A stretch of DNA of 60,544 bases from assembly GCA_947306175.1 (NCBI GenBank), contig CAMZFV010000016.1, forward strand, positions 1 through 60,544, in the 5' to 3' direction. Below the pieces are notes generated by a model. That model was not told the origin of the DNA. It ran no database searches and saw nothing but the letters and a program-made list of their open reading frames with translations. The position numbers were made by a program, and so were the translations under genes. Origin of the DNA: an uncultured Prevotellaceae bacterium. GTDB lineage: Bacteria > Bacteroidota > Bacteroidia > Bacteroidales > Muribaculaceae. This document shows, in pieces, positions 15,527 through 23,401 of this stretch (the stretch's first letter is position 1; each line of letters opens with the position of its first letter).

Positions 15527-15601
15527 CTGCAAAGATAATGCCATCATTCTAAATTTTAAAATAACTACTGCCAAAATTACTGAAATAGAGTAAAATTACA
15601 C
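15527..15601 (-). repeat. Shared promoter region, copy A
   Basis: 75 bp, 72 of them identical to 23402-23476. It contains a -7 box TATCTTFG-type element, read TATCTTTG at 15537-15530, and a second TAnnTTTG match (15579-15572) whose nn differs between the copies while the consensus is kept. It ends with GTAAAATTACAC, found in reverse at 33654-33665. It drives Panacea module 2. Confidence 0.75.
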
Positions 15602-15627
15602 CGATATAGTATCTTTAGAGTGACACT

Positions 15628-15672
15628 AAAAAAGCCGCCCGGGGGCGGCTGGTTCCCTGCAGGAAAGCAGGG
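15628..15672 (-). terminator. Double-hairpin terminator after hicB1
   Basis: Read on the minus strand: hairpin CCCTGC/GCAGGG, then AGCCGCCC/GGGCGGCT followed by TTTTTT. It lies 27 nt behind the hicB1 stop and is nearly identical to 22188-22232. Confidence 0.8.
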
Positions 15673-15698
15673 CGGAGCTCTTCAATGTGTTGTTTCTT

Positions 15699-16112
15699 CT
15701 ACATCACTGACATCAAGGAACGGCCGATTTTGTGCAGGCCGTCCACGATGCGCTGGCGCTGGGGACCACGTGGTTTCTTCGTGCCATTGGCATAGTGGCT
15801 CAACTGGCGCTCGTTCACTCCGCTGGCGCGCGAGATGGCAGCCAGGGTGGCATATTGGCTGCAGATCTGGAGCAGGGCGGCGGTGTCCAGATCCCACTCG
15901 AACTCGTAGTCCCCCTTGGCAAGCCAGTCGGGAACCTCCTCGTCCTCATCTTCAAGCAGTCCCTCGACGTGGAAGCGCAAGGTCTCGGGAACAGCTTCCT
16001 GTAATTCTTCAAATGTCTTGGCAGTAAGCACCACGGCACCGGGAACAGCATCATCCAGGGCGGCACCGAAGTTCTTATCGAACCAGGACACGTGTACAGC
16101 AATCTTCTTCAT
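15699..16112 (-). CDS. hicB: HicB antitoxin 1
   Basis: 137 residues: an N-terminal HicB partial RNase-H-like domain (about 1-75, KIAVHVSWFDKNFGAAL) and a C-terminal Xre-type helix-turn-helix (RASGVNERQLSHYANGTKKP, about 95-115) for autoregulation. HicB binds HicA and represses its promoter. It is encoded downstream of hicA, 92 bp apart, in the usual toxin-first order. The domain lacks the classic YxAxxPDxPG motif, as in many Bacteroidetes HicB proteins. Confidence 0.85.
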   Translation of the reverse strand: MKKIAVHVSWFDKNFGAALDDAVPGAVVLTAKTFEELQEAVPETLRFHVEGLLEDEDEEVPDWLAKGDYEFEWDLDTAALLQICSQYATLAAISRASGVNERQLSHYANGTKKPRGPQRQRIVDGLHKIGRSLMSVM

Positions 16113-16204
16113 AATGATCTTTCAAAGTTAATAATTAAATTGTTAGATTTTGAATAATAAGACAAATGACGGTTAGATTGCCAGCATCGGGCTGGGGTGG
16201 TTTG

Positions 16205-16408
16205 TCATTTCCACCCCGCCTGCTTCCAGATGCTGTTCAACAGTTCCTGGCCCAGCACATCGCTGAACTTTCCACGAACCGTGACACGACCTTTCTTGGT
16301 CGGATGCTTGAATTGACGATGGTCTCCAGATGTCTGGCCGCCCTTTTTCTGGTACCAGCCATCGTCCTTAAGCATTTTAATAATCTCTCTAACTGTATAT
16401 CGTCTCAT
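16205..16408 (-). CDS. hicA: HicA toxin 1 (mRNA interferase)
   Basis: 67 residues, the normal HicA length. It folds as a double-stranded-RNA-binding domain and cleaves mRNA. The catalytic histidine is visible as His30 in SGDHRQFKHP, with the second family motif KGRVTVRGKFSDVL after it. It has its own full promoter just upstream. Confidence 0.9.
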   Translation of the reverse strand: MRRYTVREIIKMLKDDGWYQKKGGQTSGDHRQFKHPTKKGRVTVRGKFSDVLGQELLNSIWKQAGWK

Positions 16409-16436
16409 AAAAATATTAATATTTATTTAGACGACG

Positions 16437-16468
16437 CAAAGGTAGTAAAAGTAATACTATTTACCAAA
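16437..16468 (-). promoter_or_regulatory. Promoter of hicAB1
   Basis: -7 TACCTTTG (16444-16437) and -33 TTTG (16468-16465), spacing 20 bp. An AT palindrome (AAATATTAATATTT, around 16411-16424) between the promoter and hicA may be the HicB operator. Confidence 0.75.
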
Positions 16469-16650
16469 CATTTTATCAACTTTTTTTAAAAAAATCCCGC
16501 AGCAAGAGATTCCCCTTGTACAAAGTTGTACAAATTGTTACAAAATTGTGCAAAAATATTAATAAAATATGCTTTAAAACATAGGGATTTACACATCATC
16601 GTATGGATTTTGTGGGTATCTTTGCGCCGTTTAACTTTTAAATACTGATT

Positions 16651-16947
16651 ATGATAGACAAGATATTTCTTTCAAGACAATCCAACCGCTGGAAACTGTG
16701 GGCTGAAGACTTCGAGTCGGTCCACCTGTATCAAAACATGATGTTCGAGGCCGATATCGACCCCGTAACCGGCAAAGCATTTTGCCCGGTACGCAACGCG
16801 GCACTCAGTCTCAATCTGTCAAAGAAGGAACTGCAGCGGCGCCTGCAAGTGCTCGAGCAGGAAGGGCTCATCCGCCTCGACGGCGAGAACTACGAGGTGA
16901 GGGAGTGCGATTACATCCGCTTCACCCCGCCCGAGGAAGACGAATAA
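16651..16947 (+). CDS. Small winged-helix-like protein, unknown role
   Basis: 98 residues. The middle (LSLNLSKKELQRRLQVLEQEG, about residues 50-70, then LIRLDGENYEV) has the pattern of a winged helix-turn-helix that separates helix pairs by a beta wing. It is one of only two plus-strand genes in the prophage arm, with its own -7 box (TATCTTTG, 16617-16624), and lies between the two HicAB modules. It may be a regulator of neighbouring cassettes. No family recognised. Confidence 0.6.
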   Translation: MIDKIFLSRQSNRWKLWAEDFESVHLYQNMMFEADIDPVTGKAFCPVRNAALSLNLSKKELQRRLQVLEQEGLIRLDGENYEVRECDYIRFTPPEEDE

Positions 16948-16965
16948 CCCTCAACACCGGCAAGC

Positions 16966-17007
16966 AAAAAGAAGGCCCACGGAACTGAAACCGTGGGCCT
17001 TCTTTTT
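16966..17007. terminator. Bidirectional terminator
   Basis: A perfect 17-bp stem (AAAAAGAAGGCCCACGG at 16966-16982 and its complement at 16991-17007) with an 8-nt loop and A/T tails on both sides. It separates the convergent plus-strand gene and hicB2. Confidence 0.9.
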
Positions 17008-17028
17008 ATCCTGAAATCTCACTAAATA

Positions 17029-17442
17029 TCACACAAAGTGGAAATTGACCTGCGACAGTTCCTGACCGAACGAATGCAGTGATGACTCAATCTTTTTGGT
17101 CGTCTTTGCACTTGGGCGACGGTAACCGCTCACATACTGCGACAACTGGCTCTGGTTGATGCCCGTCACACGAGACAGGCCGGCCAAGGTCAATAGACCC
17201 TTATAGTAAGCCAAGAAAGAGGGGACATCATAAGAGAAGTCAAACTCAACTTCCTCAAAGTGTTTTCCCTCTTCGGCATACAATGCCTTCATGTCCTCAT
17301 AGACCGCCTTGAAATCGGCAATCGTCTCCTCGATGGACGAACCTTCGCCGATAAGACCGTAATCCAGTCCGTCATCATCGGGCATATAGGCGCTGTAGTC
17401 GCCTTTAGGCCCCTTCTCAATAAATACTCTCACGTGTTTCAT
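17029..17442 (-). CDS. hicB: HicB antitoxin 2
   Basis: 137 residues: HicB domain (KHVRVFIEKGPKGDYSAYMP at the start, closer to the classic motif than copy 1) and a C-terminal Xre-type helix-turn-helix (RVTGINQSQLSQYVSGYRRP, about 95-114). It has the same length and domain order as HicB1 but is clearly diverged, so the two modules are separate acquisitions or an old duplication. It represses and neutralises the hicA upstream. Confidence 0.88.
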   Translation of the reverse strand: MKHVRVFIEKGPKGDYSAYMPDDDGLDYGLIGEGSSIEETIADFKAVYEDMKALYAEEGKHFEEVEFDFSYDVPSFLAYYKGLLTLAGLSRVTGINQSQLSQYVSGYRRPSAKTTKKIESSLHSFGQELSQVNFHFV

Positions 17443-17510
17443 AATGTCTTTTCATGCTGGTTGATGGTTAATATGCTTTTGTTTGTTCGTTTCTTTCAAA
17501 AGCCAGCGGG

Positions 17511-17699
17511 TCATTTAAGACCCGACTGGCGCTTGATTGACCCTAGCGTTCCTGGCTTGACCTCCTCGCTCAGGTGATTGCTTGTCGTGAAGGTCTTCCC
17601 CGTGATTGGGCTGTACCAGGCTGGGTGACCGGACACTTGCTTGTTCAGTTCGTAGCATCCAATCTTCTTGAGGGCTCGATGTAATTCACTATACTTCAT
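17511..17699 (-). CDS. hicA: HicA toxin 2 (mRNA interferase)
   Basis: 62 residues. HicA pattern: MKYSELHRALKKIGCYELNK, then SGHPAWYSPITGK with the likely catalytic His25, then KTFTTSNHLSEEVKPGTLGSI. The family usually has 55-90 residues. Low identity to HicA1. The promoter contains a 7-bp inverted repeat that is probably the HicB operator. Confidence 0.88.
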   Translation of the reverse strand: MKYSELHRALKKIGCYELNKQVSGHPAWYSPITGKTFTTSNHLSEEVKPGTLGSIKRQSGLK

Positions 17700-17724
17700 T
17701 TCATCAGTATTTTGATTAACACCA

Positions 17725-17755
17725 CAAAGATAATGCTAATATTTTTATTAGCAAA
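17725..17755 (-). promoter_or_regulatory. Promoter and operator of hicAB2
   Basis: -7 TATCTTTG (17732-17725) and -33 TTTG (17755-17752), spacing 19 bp. The spacer holds the inverted repeat GCTAATATTTTTATTAGC (17735-17752), well placed for autorepression by HicB. Confidence 0.75.
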
Positions 17756-18210
17756 ATATTTCAGCAACTTTTTTCAAAAAAAGTGATTTTTACCGCCTTT
17801 TTTGCCCGGAAATGTCCAATTTGCGTCCAAAATACGTCAAAAATGGGGTGGAAATTGCCCCAAAATGCACGTTTACCACCCCAAAAAACGCATTTTGGGG
17901 GGTAAAATTTTGAGGTCATTACACCTAACGTACTGATAATCAAGAAAACTTTTTAAAAAAAATAAAAATCTTTTTGTTTCATCACGCTCCGATGTGCCGA
18001 ACCGCTCAGAATCGCGAAGGCAATTACCGCTTCCCCAATGGTGAAATGTGAGCCATCGGTGGCTTGTAACCTGTAACTGGAAAGGTGACGGCGGGTGATT
18101 CTTTTCAAGTGATTGAAGAAATGGAAAGAAAAGGAAAGAATTAGCCCCGCCGGGTCTCACGACTGGGCGGGGCAGAAAGGATGATATTAATGAACAATGA
18201 AAAACACAGC
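17756..18210. other. Gene-free stretch with nested inverted repeats
   Basis: I see no gene here. At 17857-17900 an 11-bp inverted repeat (CCCCAAAATGC at 17858-17868, complement at 17890-17900) is found, and GGGGTGG near 17845-17851 can pair with CCACCCC near 17877-17883. An AT-rich A-run follows near 17950-17970. This may end terL transcription or hold a remnant of cassette insertion. Confidence 0.4.
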
Positions 18211-19929
18211 TTATTTCTTCTTGTTGCGGTCGGCCATGAAGCGGTCCACAAACGAGTCGGTGGGCACCTGGGGCGCGCCCTTGAGGGCCTGCAGCCAGCG
18301 ACGTCGCATCATCAGGTACTTGAACGCGTCGCTGAAGTTGGTGGACAACATGGGCAGTTTCTTGGGCTCGAGCTTCTCGCTGCGCTTCACCTTGGCCACG
18401 ATCTTGACGTTGCCCCGGTACTTGACCTCTGCCTTGGCCAACTCGATACTGCTCACCAGCTCGCGACAGTTCACCACATCGACGAGCAGCGAGGGCAGCA
18501 TCACATTGTCGCCACCCATCAGTTCCTGCATGAACGAGTACTCGGCAGCCTGGCGTATCGTTGCCTGGTGGCGGCTCATCAGGTTCACCGTCCAACCGGT
18601 GCGGCGCCCTGAGGCGTCATACTCGATGGCCTGCTTGATTTTGCCGGCATGGTCTTCGCCCTGGCGCTGGTAGTTGTTGCCGGCACGGTCATAGTACAGG
18701 TTGAGTTCACGGCATTGGTGGTAGCGGAAGAAGTCCAGAAACTGGTCGGCCAACTCACGGAACCACCGCGGGGGAATCTCGAACAGGTTCTTGTGGATGC
18801 GGTAAGTCTTGCCGTCTGCCTGGCCGATGACCAGCGACAGCATATTGCCGAAGTCCATGCCCCCATCGATGGGCTCGTTGGCATCCAGGTAGCGCAGCTC
18901 ACGCGAGTAGTAGGCAGCCTCACCACTCACGGTGCCGTCGGTGTACTTGTGGCGCTCGCTGAACTGGACATAGAAGCGCAGATCCTTGCGCAGGCCAGGC
19001 CGCATCCCCAGCACGCTCTTCAGGAACTCGTGCAGTTCCAGGGTACCGTTATACAGTCGCTCGATATACTCGGGCGTTAGGATCTCGATGTTCACCAGGC
19101 TTGACGTGTTGATAAAGAACGTCTGGCCCTTGCGCAGCTTCAGCAATGCCCGGTCATAGTAATCCACCTTCTTGGTCAGGCGTTTGACCTTGGTTCCGTC
19201 GGGCGCCTTCTTGTGACGCTCGTTCACCAGGGTGGTGAGTATCTCGTTGCGGATGGCGGCAGCCTGGATGATCAGCTCAATGCGCTCGGGGTCCATCTCG
19301 CCGGCATAACGGAAGAACCAGTCAAACTCGCCCTCGTTCACGTCCGGCATATCGGTGGTGATGGTGATGCCCAGGAACAGGTGGCTGCGACCATAGGTGA
19401 TGGCGTCGCCACGCAGGATGGGCATCGCGCGGTTGACTTTGGTCTCCTTGGCATACTTCGCCTCATCAAAGAACAGGTGAATCACACTCTTACCTGCCAG
19501 CAGGCTGGGATTGTCCAGCGAGCCCAGGAACAGTACCGAGCCGTTAAAGAAGGAATACACATACCTGTAGTCATCCACTATCACGCTGCAGCGGCGGCGC
19601 CAGTCATCAGGCGGTCTCACTCCTTTAATGTAATGCACCCCTTCAATCATGCCCATCAGTTTGAGGCCGTTCTGCACAGCCGGCATGATGTTGTTCGTCA
19701 GGTTGCTATAGGTGTTGGCCACAAAGGCGAATGCACCGCCCGGCATGTCATACACGCAGCGGTACAGTCGTCGTGCTTGGATGACAGTTGACTTGGCGGT
19801 ACCGCGCCCGCACACCGCCACGAACACCGTCGTGTCCACCCAGTCGGTGAGCACCTGCAGCGTGTGACCGAACTTCACTCCGATGTCATCGGTCGCCCTC
19901 GCTTTGCTCGCTAAACTCCTCGATGTCAT
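18211..19929 (-). CDS. terL: Terminase large subunit
   Basis: About 572 residues from the ATG at 19929, in the end of the upstream gene. The packaging ATPase shows Walker A CGRGTAKST (about 40-48) and Walker B VIHLFFDEAKY (about 150-160). The C-terminal RNase-H-like nuclease shows GGMDFGNMLSL, NLYYDRAGNN and NFSDAFKYLMM, carrying the metal-binding acidic residues. It cuts and pumps concatemeric DNA into the prohead. A start at 19989 is also open, but overlaps the upstream gene by more than 100 nt. Confidence 0.92.
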   Translation of the reverse strand: MTSRSLASKARATDDIGVKFGHTLQVLTDWVDTTVFVAVCGRGTAKSTVIQARRLYRCVYDMPGGAFAFVANTYSNLTNNIMPAVQNGLKLMGMIEGVHYIKGVRPPDDWRRRCSVIVDDYRYVYSFFNGSVLFLGSLDNPSLLAGKSVIHLFFDEAKYAKETKVNRAMPILRGDAITYGRSHLFLGITITTDMPDVNEGEFDWFFRYAGEMDPERIELIIQAAAIRNEILTTLVNERHKKAPDGTKVKRLTKKVDYYDRALLKLRKGQTFFINTSSLVNIEILTPEYIERLYNGTLELHEFLKSVLGMRPGLRKDLRFYVQFSERHKYTDGTVSGEAAYYSRELRYLDANEPIDGGMDFGNMLSLVIGQADGKTYRIHKNLFEIPPRWFRELADQFLDFFRYHQCRELNLYYDRAGNNYQRQGEDHAGKIKQAIEYDASGRRTGWTVNLMSRHQATIRQAAEYSFMQELMGGDNVMLPSLLVDVVNCRELVSSIELAKAEVKYRGNVKIVAKVKRSEKLEPKKLPMLSTNFSDAFKYLMMRRRWLQALKGAPQVPTDSFVDRFMADRNKKK

Positions 19930-20578
19930 GCAACATGCGTTTCTTGAGGTTGAACTGACTGATATTGGCATCCTCCTTGGCGGATTCACGCACGAGCTCC
20001 GGCACTTCGGGGATGGCGTCGATGAGTTGCTCTACCCGGCGGCGGTCGGTATCCGGCAGACCCAGGTCACGGCGGCTCGTGGTGTAGATGACCGTCTGCT
20101 GCTGGTTCAACAGTTCCTCAGGAACACCGGGGGCTTCCTGGTCGAAGCATCCGCGCAGCTCGGCGGCCAGCTTCATGTAGCGTAAAGCTGTCTTTGCCTC
20201 ACCTTGGGCAAACAGCAGGTTGGCCCAGTTCTCCAGGCGCTCAGCATAGAAGTTGCTCCAGGCGCGGGGTCGCACGTCATCCTGAGCCCAAAAGAAGTTC
20301 ATCGAGTCGGTATAGACGCGACGCGCCATGTAGTCGCTTAGACCGTAGGGCTCGCTCTTGAGCAGACGGATGATGCCTGCCTTGGTGACCACCTTGTTAT
20401 TGAACTTGAGGCGGGCACGCAAGCCCCTCACCAGTTCCATCAATTCGTAGTAACGGCGCTCGGCTTCGGGCAGGGCGTCAAGCGAGCCGGTGCTAAGCAC
20501 CTGCTCGATGAGCGCCATATCGATGCTATCGAAGTCGATTCGGGCAAGCGCCATGCAGTCTTGGTTTGCGGATGCCAT
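19886..20578 (-). CDS. Phage packaging-region protein, unknown function
   Basis: 230 residues, largely helical, with a basic patch (RGLRARLKFNNKVVTKAGIIR) in the middle that could contact DNA. It is transcribed between the putative small and large terminase genes and overlaps the terL start. A second terminase small-subunit-like or packaging accessory role is plausible from position. The upstream gap carries repeated CTAAACTTTAAA-like units also found in host intergenic DNA. Confidence 0.55.
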   Translation of the reverse strand: MASANQDCMALARIDFDSIDMALIEQVLSTGSLDALPEAERRYYELMELVRGLRARLKFNNKVVTKAGIIRLLKSEPYGLSDYMARRVYTDSMNFFWAQDDVRPRAWSNFYAERLENWANLLFAQGEAKTALRYMKLAAELRGCFDQEAPGVPEELLNQQQTVIYTTSRRDLGLPDTDRRRVEQLIDAIPEVPELVRESAKEDANISQFNLKKRMLHDIEEFSEQSEGDR

Positions 20579-20627
20579 CTCTAAACTCTAAACTTTAAAC
20601 TTTAACCTGCGAGCATAGCGAGCATAA

Positions 20628-20987
20628 TTACTGGTAGATGGTAAGTTCATCGTCGTCCATCTGGTCTATGAGGTTGTCGAATTGGTTACGCCGCTGCACC
20701 TTCTGTAGCTCGGCGAAAGCGTCCACATCGCCCTTGGAGGCGGCACTGTGAATGCTCATCTGAGGCAAGGCTGCCGTCTCGATCATTCCCTGGCGGATGA
20801 GCGCCGCTACCGATGTCCCAGGTGTGGCAGCGTCACGCTGGAACATCAGCGACTCGTCACGGTCGAGCTTCAGCGCCGCTGCCATCCGGGCGGGATTGTA
20901 GCCCAGCGCCGCCAGCCGCCGGATGCCTTCAGCCTGGTCTTCGGTCGGGATGAACAGGTCAGCCGGTAACAGTTCACTCTTCGACAT
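20628..20987 (-). CDS. terS: Putative terminase small subunit
   Basis: 119 residues, helical. EGIRRLAALGYNPARMAAALKLDRD (shown as EGIRRLAALGYNPARM and AAALKLDRD, about 20-44) reads as a helix-turn-helix, and the rest could be an oligomerisation helix with an acidic end, the typical TerS layout. It is two genes upstream of terL. Its start overlaps by 14 nt the end of a frameshift extension of the preceding gene. Confidence 0.55.
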   Translation of the reverse strand: MSKSELLPADLFIPTEDQAEGIRRLAALGYNPARMAAALKLDRDESLMFQRDAATPGTSVAALIRQGMIETAALPQMSIHSAASKGDVDAFAELQKVQRRNQFDNLIDQMDDDELTIYQ

Positions 20988-21165
20988 GGATGGTGTGGTT
21001 GATTTCGCTGATCTGAGCGCTCAGGCTGTCGCGTCGCTCCCGCAGCATGATGACTTGCTTGCCCACCTCCGAGCGGTCGCACGGGTGCGATGACCGGCGG
21101 TTGATCTCATTCCATCGCTGCAGTTGGGCGTTGACCTGGTCTCGCTCAACAATCAGTTTTTTTTT
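20974..21165 (-). CDS. -1 frame extension of the coiled-coil protein
   Basis: From the slippery A-run (21165-21157) the -1 frame reads 60 codons without stop to TGA at 20976-20974. The product begins LIVERDQVNAQLQRWNEINR and ends EINHTIHVEE, helical and in keeping with the upstream coiled coil. It has no ATG near its beginning and ends 14 nt inside the terS start. I infer a programmed frameshift giving a ~380-residue protein; a base lost from the A-run is the alternative. Confidence 0.55.
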   Translation of the reverse strand, partial: KKKLIVERDQVNAQLQRWNEINRRSSHPCDRSEVGKQVIMLRERRDSLSAQISEINHTIHVEE

Positions 21166-22121
21166 CGTTTCTCTAACTCTTCACGTAGGGCGGTGGACTT
21201 TGCCTCCCACTTGGCCAGAGCCTCACGGGCTGCATCAATCTTGCTCTCATCCTTGGCGTTCTCGGCTTCCTTCAGCCGCTTGCGCTGCTTGCTGGTGTTC
21301 GCCTGGGCACTGCTGTAGCGGCGGGTCAGTTCCAGATCATTCAGGGCGGCGATTTCCTGGGCCTCCTTCAGCGCGCGCAGCTTAGCGCACTTGCCCAACA
21401 CCTCACCGTGTTCCTGGTAATACTCCAGCTCTTCCCACATCTCTCGGTTCGCCAGGTAATTCTCCACGCATTCCTCAGCAAGGCGGGCAGCCTCTGTCAG
21501 GTCGGCATCGTCGGGCATCGCTGCCAGCTTGGCGTGGGCATCCTTGTATTTGCCCAGGGCCGTGAACATGTCGCTCACCAGCACCTTCAGCTCATCAGGG
21601 CAGTCCGGCTGGTTCAGGAACTTGAACTTCTCCCGGAACCGGATCATCTTCTTCACCGTCGGCGACAGTTCTCGATATTTCTTCTCGGCTTCCTCCAGGC
21701 GCTCGGCCAGATCATCACGCTCGGCCTCAAGATCGTCACGTTCCTCCTCAAGGTCATCACGCTCCTCCTCAAGATCGTCCATGGAGCGCACGCGTTCCTG
21801 GAACTCTTCGGTGAACATCTCATCGACCGTCACGCCAAATTTGTCGGCTAACTCCATCAGCTCGCCTTCAACGTCAACAGTTGGTTCTGGCTGCTTGGGT
21901 GCCGGTGCTGCAGCAACACGCTTCAACTGTGACAACTCTGCAGACGAGATGCCAGCCAGCTTGCGCAGTTCTTCCACCAAGGTGGTTCTCAAGTCGGCCG
22001 TCTCCATGCGGTGCATGAACGTCTTGCGCAACATCAGGTTGTGGCCATACTTCATATACAGGGCAACACCCGCCGCCCATGGGCGGGGACCCTGCAGGTA
22101 ATTGATAATCTCTTTTCTCAT
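21153..22121 (-). CDS. Phage coiled-coil protein (0-frame product)
   Basis: 322 residues: an N-terminal domain (YLQGPRPWAAGVALYMKYGH), an acidic linker, then a long coiled coil with a DDLEEER-type repeat (about residues 115-150) and further helices to the end. No family recognised. It lies just upstream of terminase genes. The 0-frame ends CGA AAA AAA AAC TGA; the A AAA AAC heptamer is a classic -1 slip site, and the -1 frame is open for 60 more codons. Confidence 0.75.
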   Translation of the reverse strand: MRKEIINYLQGPRPWAAGVALYMKYGHNLMLRKTFMHRMETADLRTTLVEELRKLAGISSAELSQLKRVAAAPAPKQPEPTVDVEGELMELADKFGVTVDEMFTEEFQERVRSMDDLEEERDDLEEERDDLEAERDDLAERLEEAEKKYRELSPTVKKMIRFREKFKFLNQPDCPDELKVLVSDMFTALGKYKDAHAKLAAMPDDADLTEAARLAEECVENYLANREMWEELEYYQEHGEVLGKCAKLRALKEAQEIAALNDLELTRRYSSAQANTSKQRKRLKEAENAKDESKIDAAREALAKWEAKSTALREELEKRKKN

Positions 22122-22187
22122 GATGTTTGCCTTTTGATTCGTTATCCTGGCACAAAGTTAAACCCCGGTAATTACCACCCAAAAGAC

Positions 22188-22232
22188 AAAAAAGCCGCCC
22201 GGAGGCGGCTGGTTCCCTGCACGAAAGCAGGG
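22188..22232 (-). terminator. Double-hairpin terminator after the serine-protease module
   Basis: Two hairpins as at 15628-15672, with near-identical sequence and the same U-run, placed 27 nt behind the protease stop codon. A -7 box TAACTTTG (22160-22153) for the next gene follows. Confidence 0.8.
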
Positions 22233-22258
22233 CGTTGTATCTCAAGCAGGTTACCTGT

Positions 22259-23143
22259 TTATTTCGGAACCGAAATCCTTTGCATGAAACATTTTCCTTT
22301 ATGATTCTCAACGATTTTGGAAACATTGACCATGTCAATAAGAATCATATAACAATGATGGAGGCTCAAAACGCTGTCTTGAAGATTCTGGTCTTTTTCC
22401 AAGTCAACTACATTAAGACCGGCTCTTCTGCAATCGTCCTTCGACAGGTGGCGTGAATGCGAATAACTGTTGTTGTGGTCCAGGAACGTCTCCTTAATGA
22501 GATCGATGTCCACTTCTGGATTCACTTCCTGGATCCATTTTGTTGCCAGGGTCTCAGACCACTTCAACGCGTCACCACATGCCGTTAAGAATGTGGGGTT
22601 AAGTTTCCCGATGATACATTGCCACAGACCCAAGGATGCCGGGTTGCGTTGCACCTCTACAACCGCCCTGTTGAACTCATCAATAACAGCCTGGCAGGCG
22701 ACACCGCCCATTTGAGGATCGATGGGGCCCAGCGAAGATTGGTTGCCCATGATGATCTCTTTGCATGACATCGCTATCATCGTTCCTGCTGACATACTGA
22801 TTTGAGGCACAATCGCACGGATGTCATTGTTGAACATTTTCTTTAGATAGGTGACGATACTTTCAGTCGCAGCGATATCGCCACCAGGAGTGTGCAGAAT
22901 CAAGTCCAAACCTTTAGAGCGATCCATCTGATGAACCGCATTCATGAACGCGTTCTTGTCATTGTCATTGATGTCAATATTCGGAGCTTGATTGTATTTC
23001 AGCCAACCAGAATAGTAGGTAATGACATTTCTCCCTGTGATTCCTGAGACTTGCTCTAAATACTCATGGCGTAATTCGCTCAATTTTACTAACGGCTCCT
23101 TATGAGCATTGACCTGATCTAAAATATCGCTCCAGCCTGGCAT
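22259..23143 (-). CDS. SDH-type (ClpP-crotonase fold) serine protease
   Basis: 294 residues of the serine dehydrogenase proteinase / SppA-like clan (PF01972 type). Visible are LILHTPGGDI (oxyanion side, about 81-90), the nucleophile Ser118 in ISMSAGTMIAMS, and SSLGPIDPQMGG (136-147) typical of the family. It has no signal peptide or membrane helix, so it acts in the cytoplasm, or on membranes from inside. A small gene precedes it with a 1-nt TAATG overlap. Its promoter region is nearly identical to that of Panacea module 2, and both flanks look like a cassette. A defence or toxin role is inferred. Confidence 0.8.
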   Translation of the reverse strand: MPGWSDILDQVNAHKEPLVKLSELRHEYLEQVSGITGRNVITYYSGWLKYNQAPNIDINDNDKNAFMNAVHQMDRSKGLDLILHTPGGDIAATESIVTYLKKMFNNDIRAIVPQISMSAGTMIAMSCKEIIMGNQSSLGPIDPQMGGVACQAVIDEFNRAVVEVQRNPASLGLWQCIIGKLNPTFLTACGDALKWSETLATKWIQEVNPEVDIDLIKETFLDHNNSYSHSRHLSKDDCRRAGLNVVDLEKDQNLQDSVLSLHHCYMILIDMVNVSKIVENHKGKCFMQRISVPK

Positions 23144-23361
23144 TATTTGACACTTAAAATTTGTTCTACGTTTGAATAGGTATGAACCTCATATTTTGAG
23201 TGATCATACAAAGAAAACAACTCAAAAGGGTGTTGCACATCAGTGGAAATACCCTTGTCTAGAGGATCTATACCCATAAACTGGCAGAAACGGTCACTCA
23301 ATGAGGGTTCCCGGTCATCTGCCACTGGCGCATAGTTCTTATTCGTGTTATTCGTGTCCAC
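23143..23361 (-). CDS. Small partner protein of the SDH protease
   Basis: 72 residues, acidic, starting with GTG at 23361. It has SLSDRFCQFMGIDPLDKGIS in the first half and YEVHTYSNVEQIL near the end. No family recognised. The 1-nt overlap with the protease gene points to fixed stoichiometry, as for an inhibitor, substrate or adaptor of the protease. Confidence 0.6.
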   Translation of the reverse strand: MDTNNTNKNYAPVADDREPSLSDRFCQFMGIDPLDKGISTDVQHPFELFSLYDHSKYEVHTYSNVEQILSVK

Positions 23362-23401
23362 TACTAAATCGGTTATCCTGTTAATGAAAGGTATTTTGAT
23401 G

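Noticed and set aside
17873..18595. 240-codon frame at the end of terL
   Set aside because: Overlaps terL on the same strand in another frame and runs into the gene-free stretch; low-complexity product.
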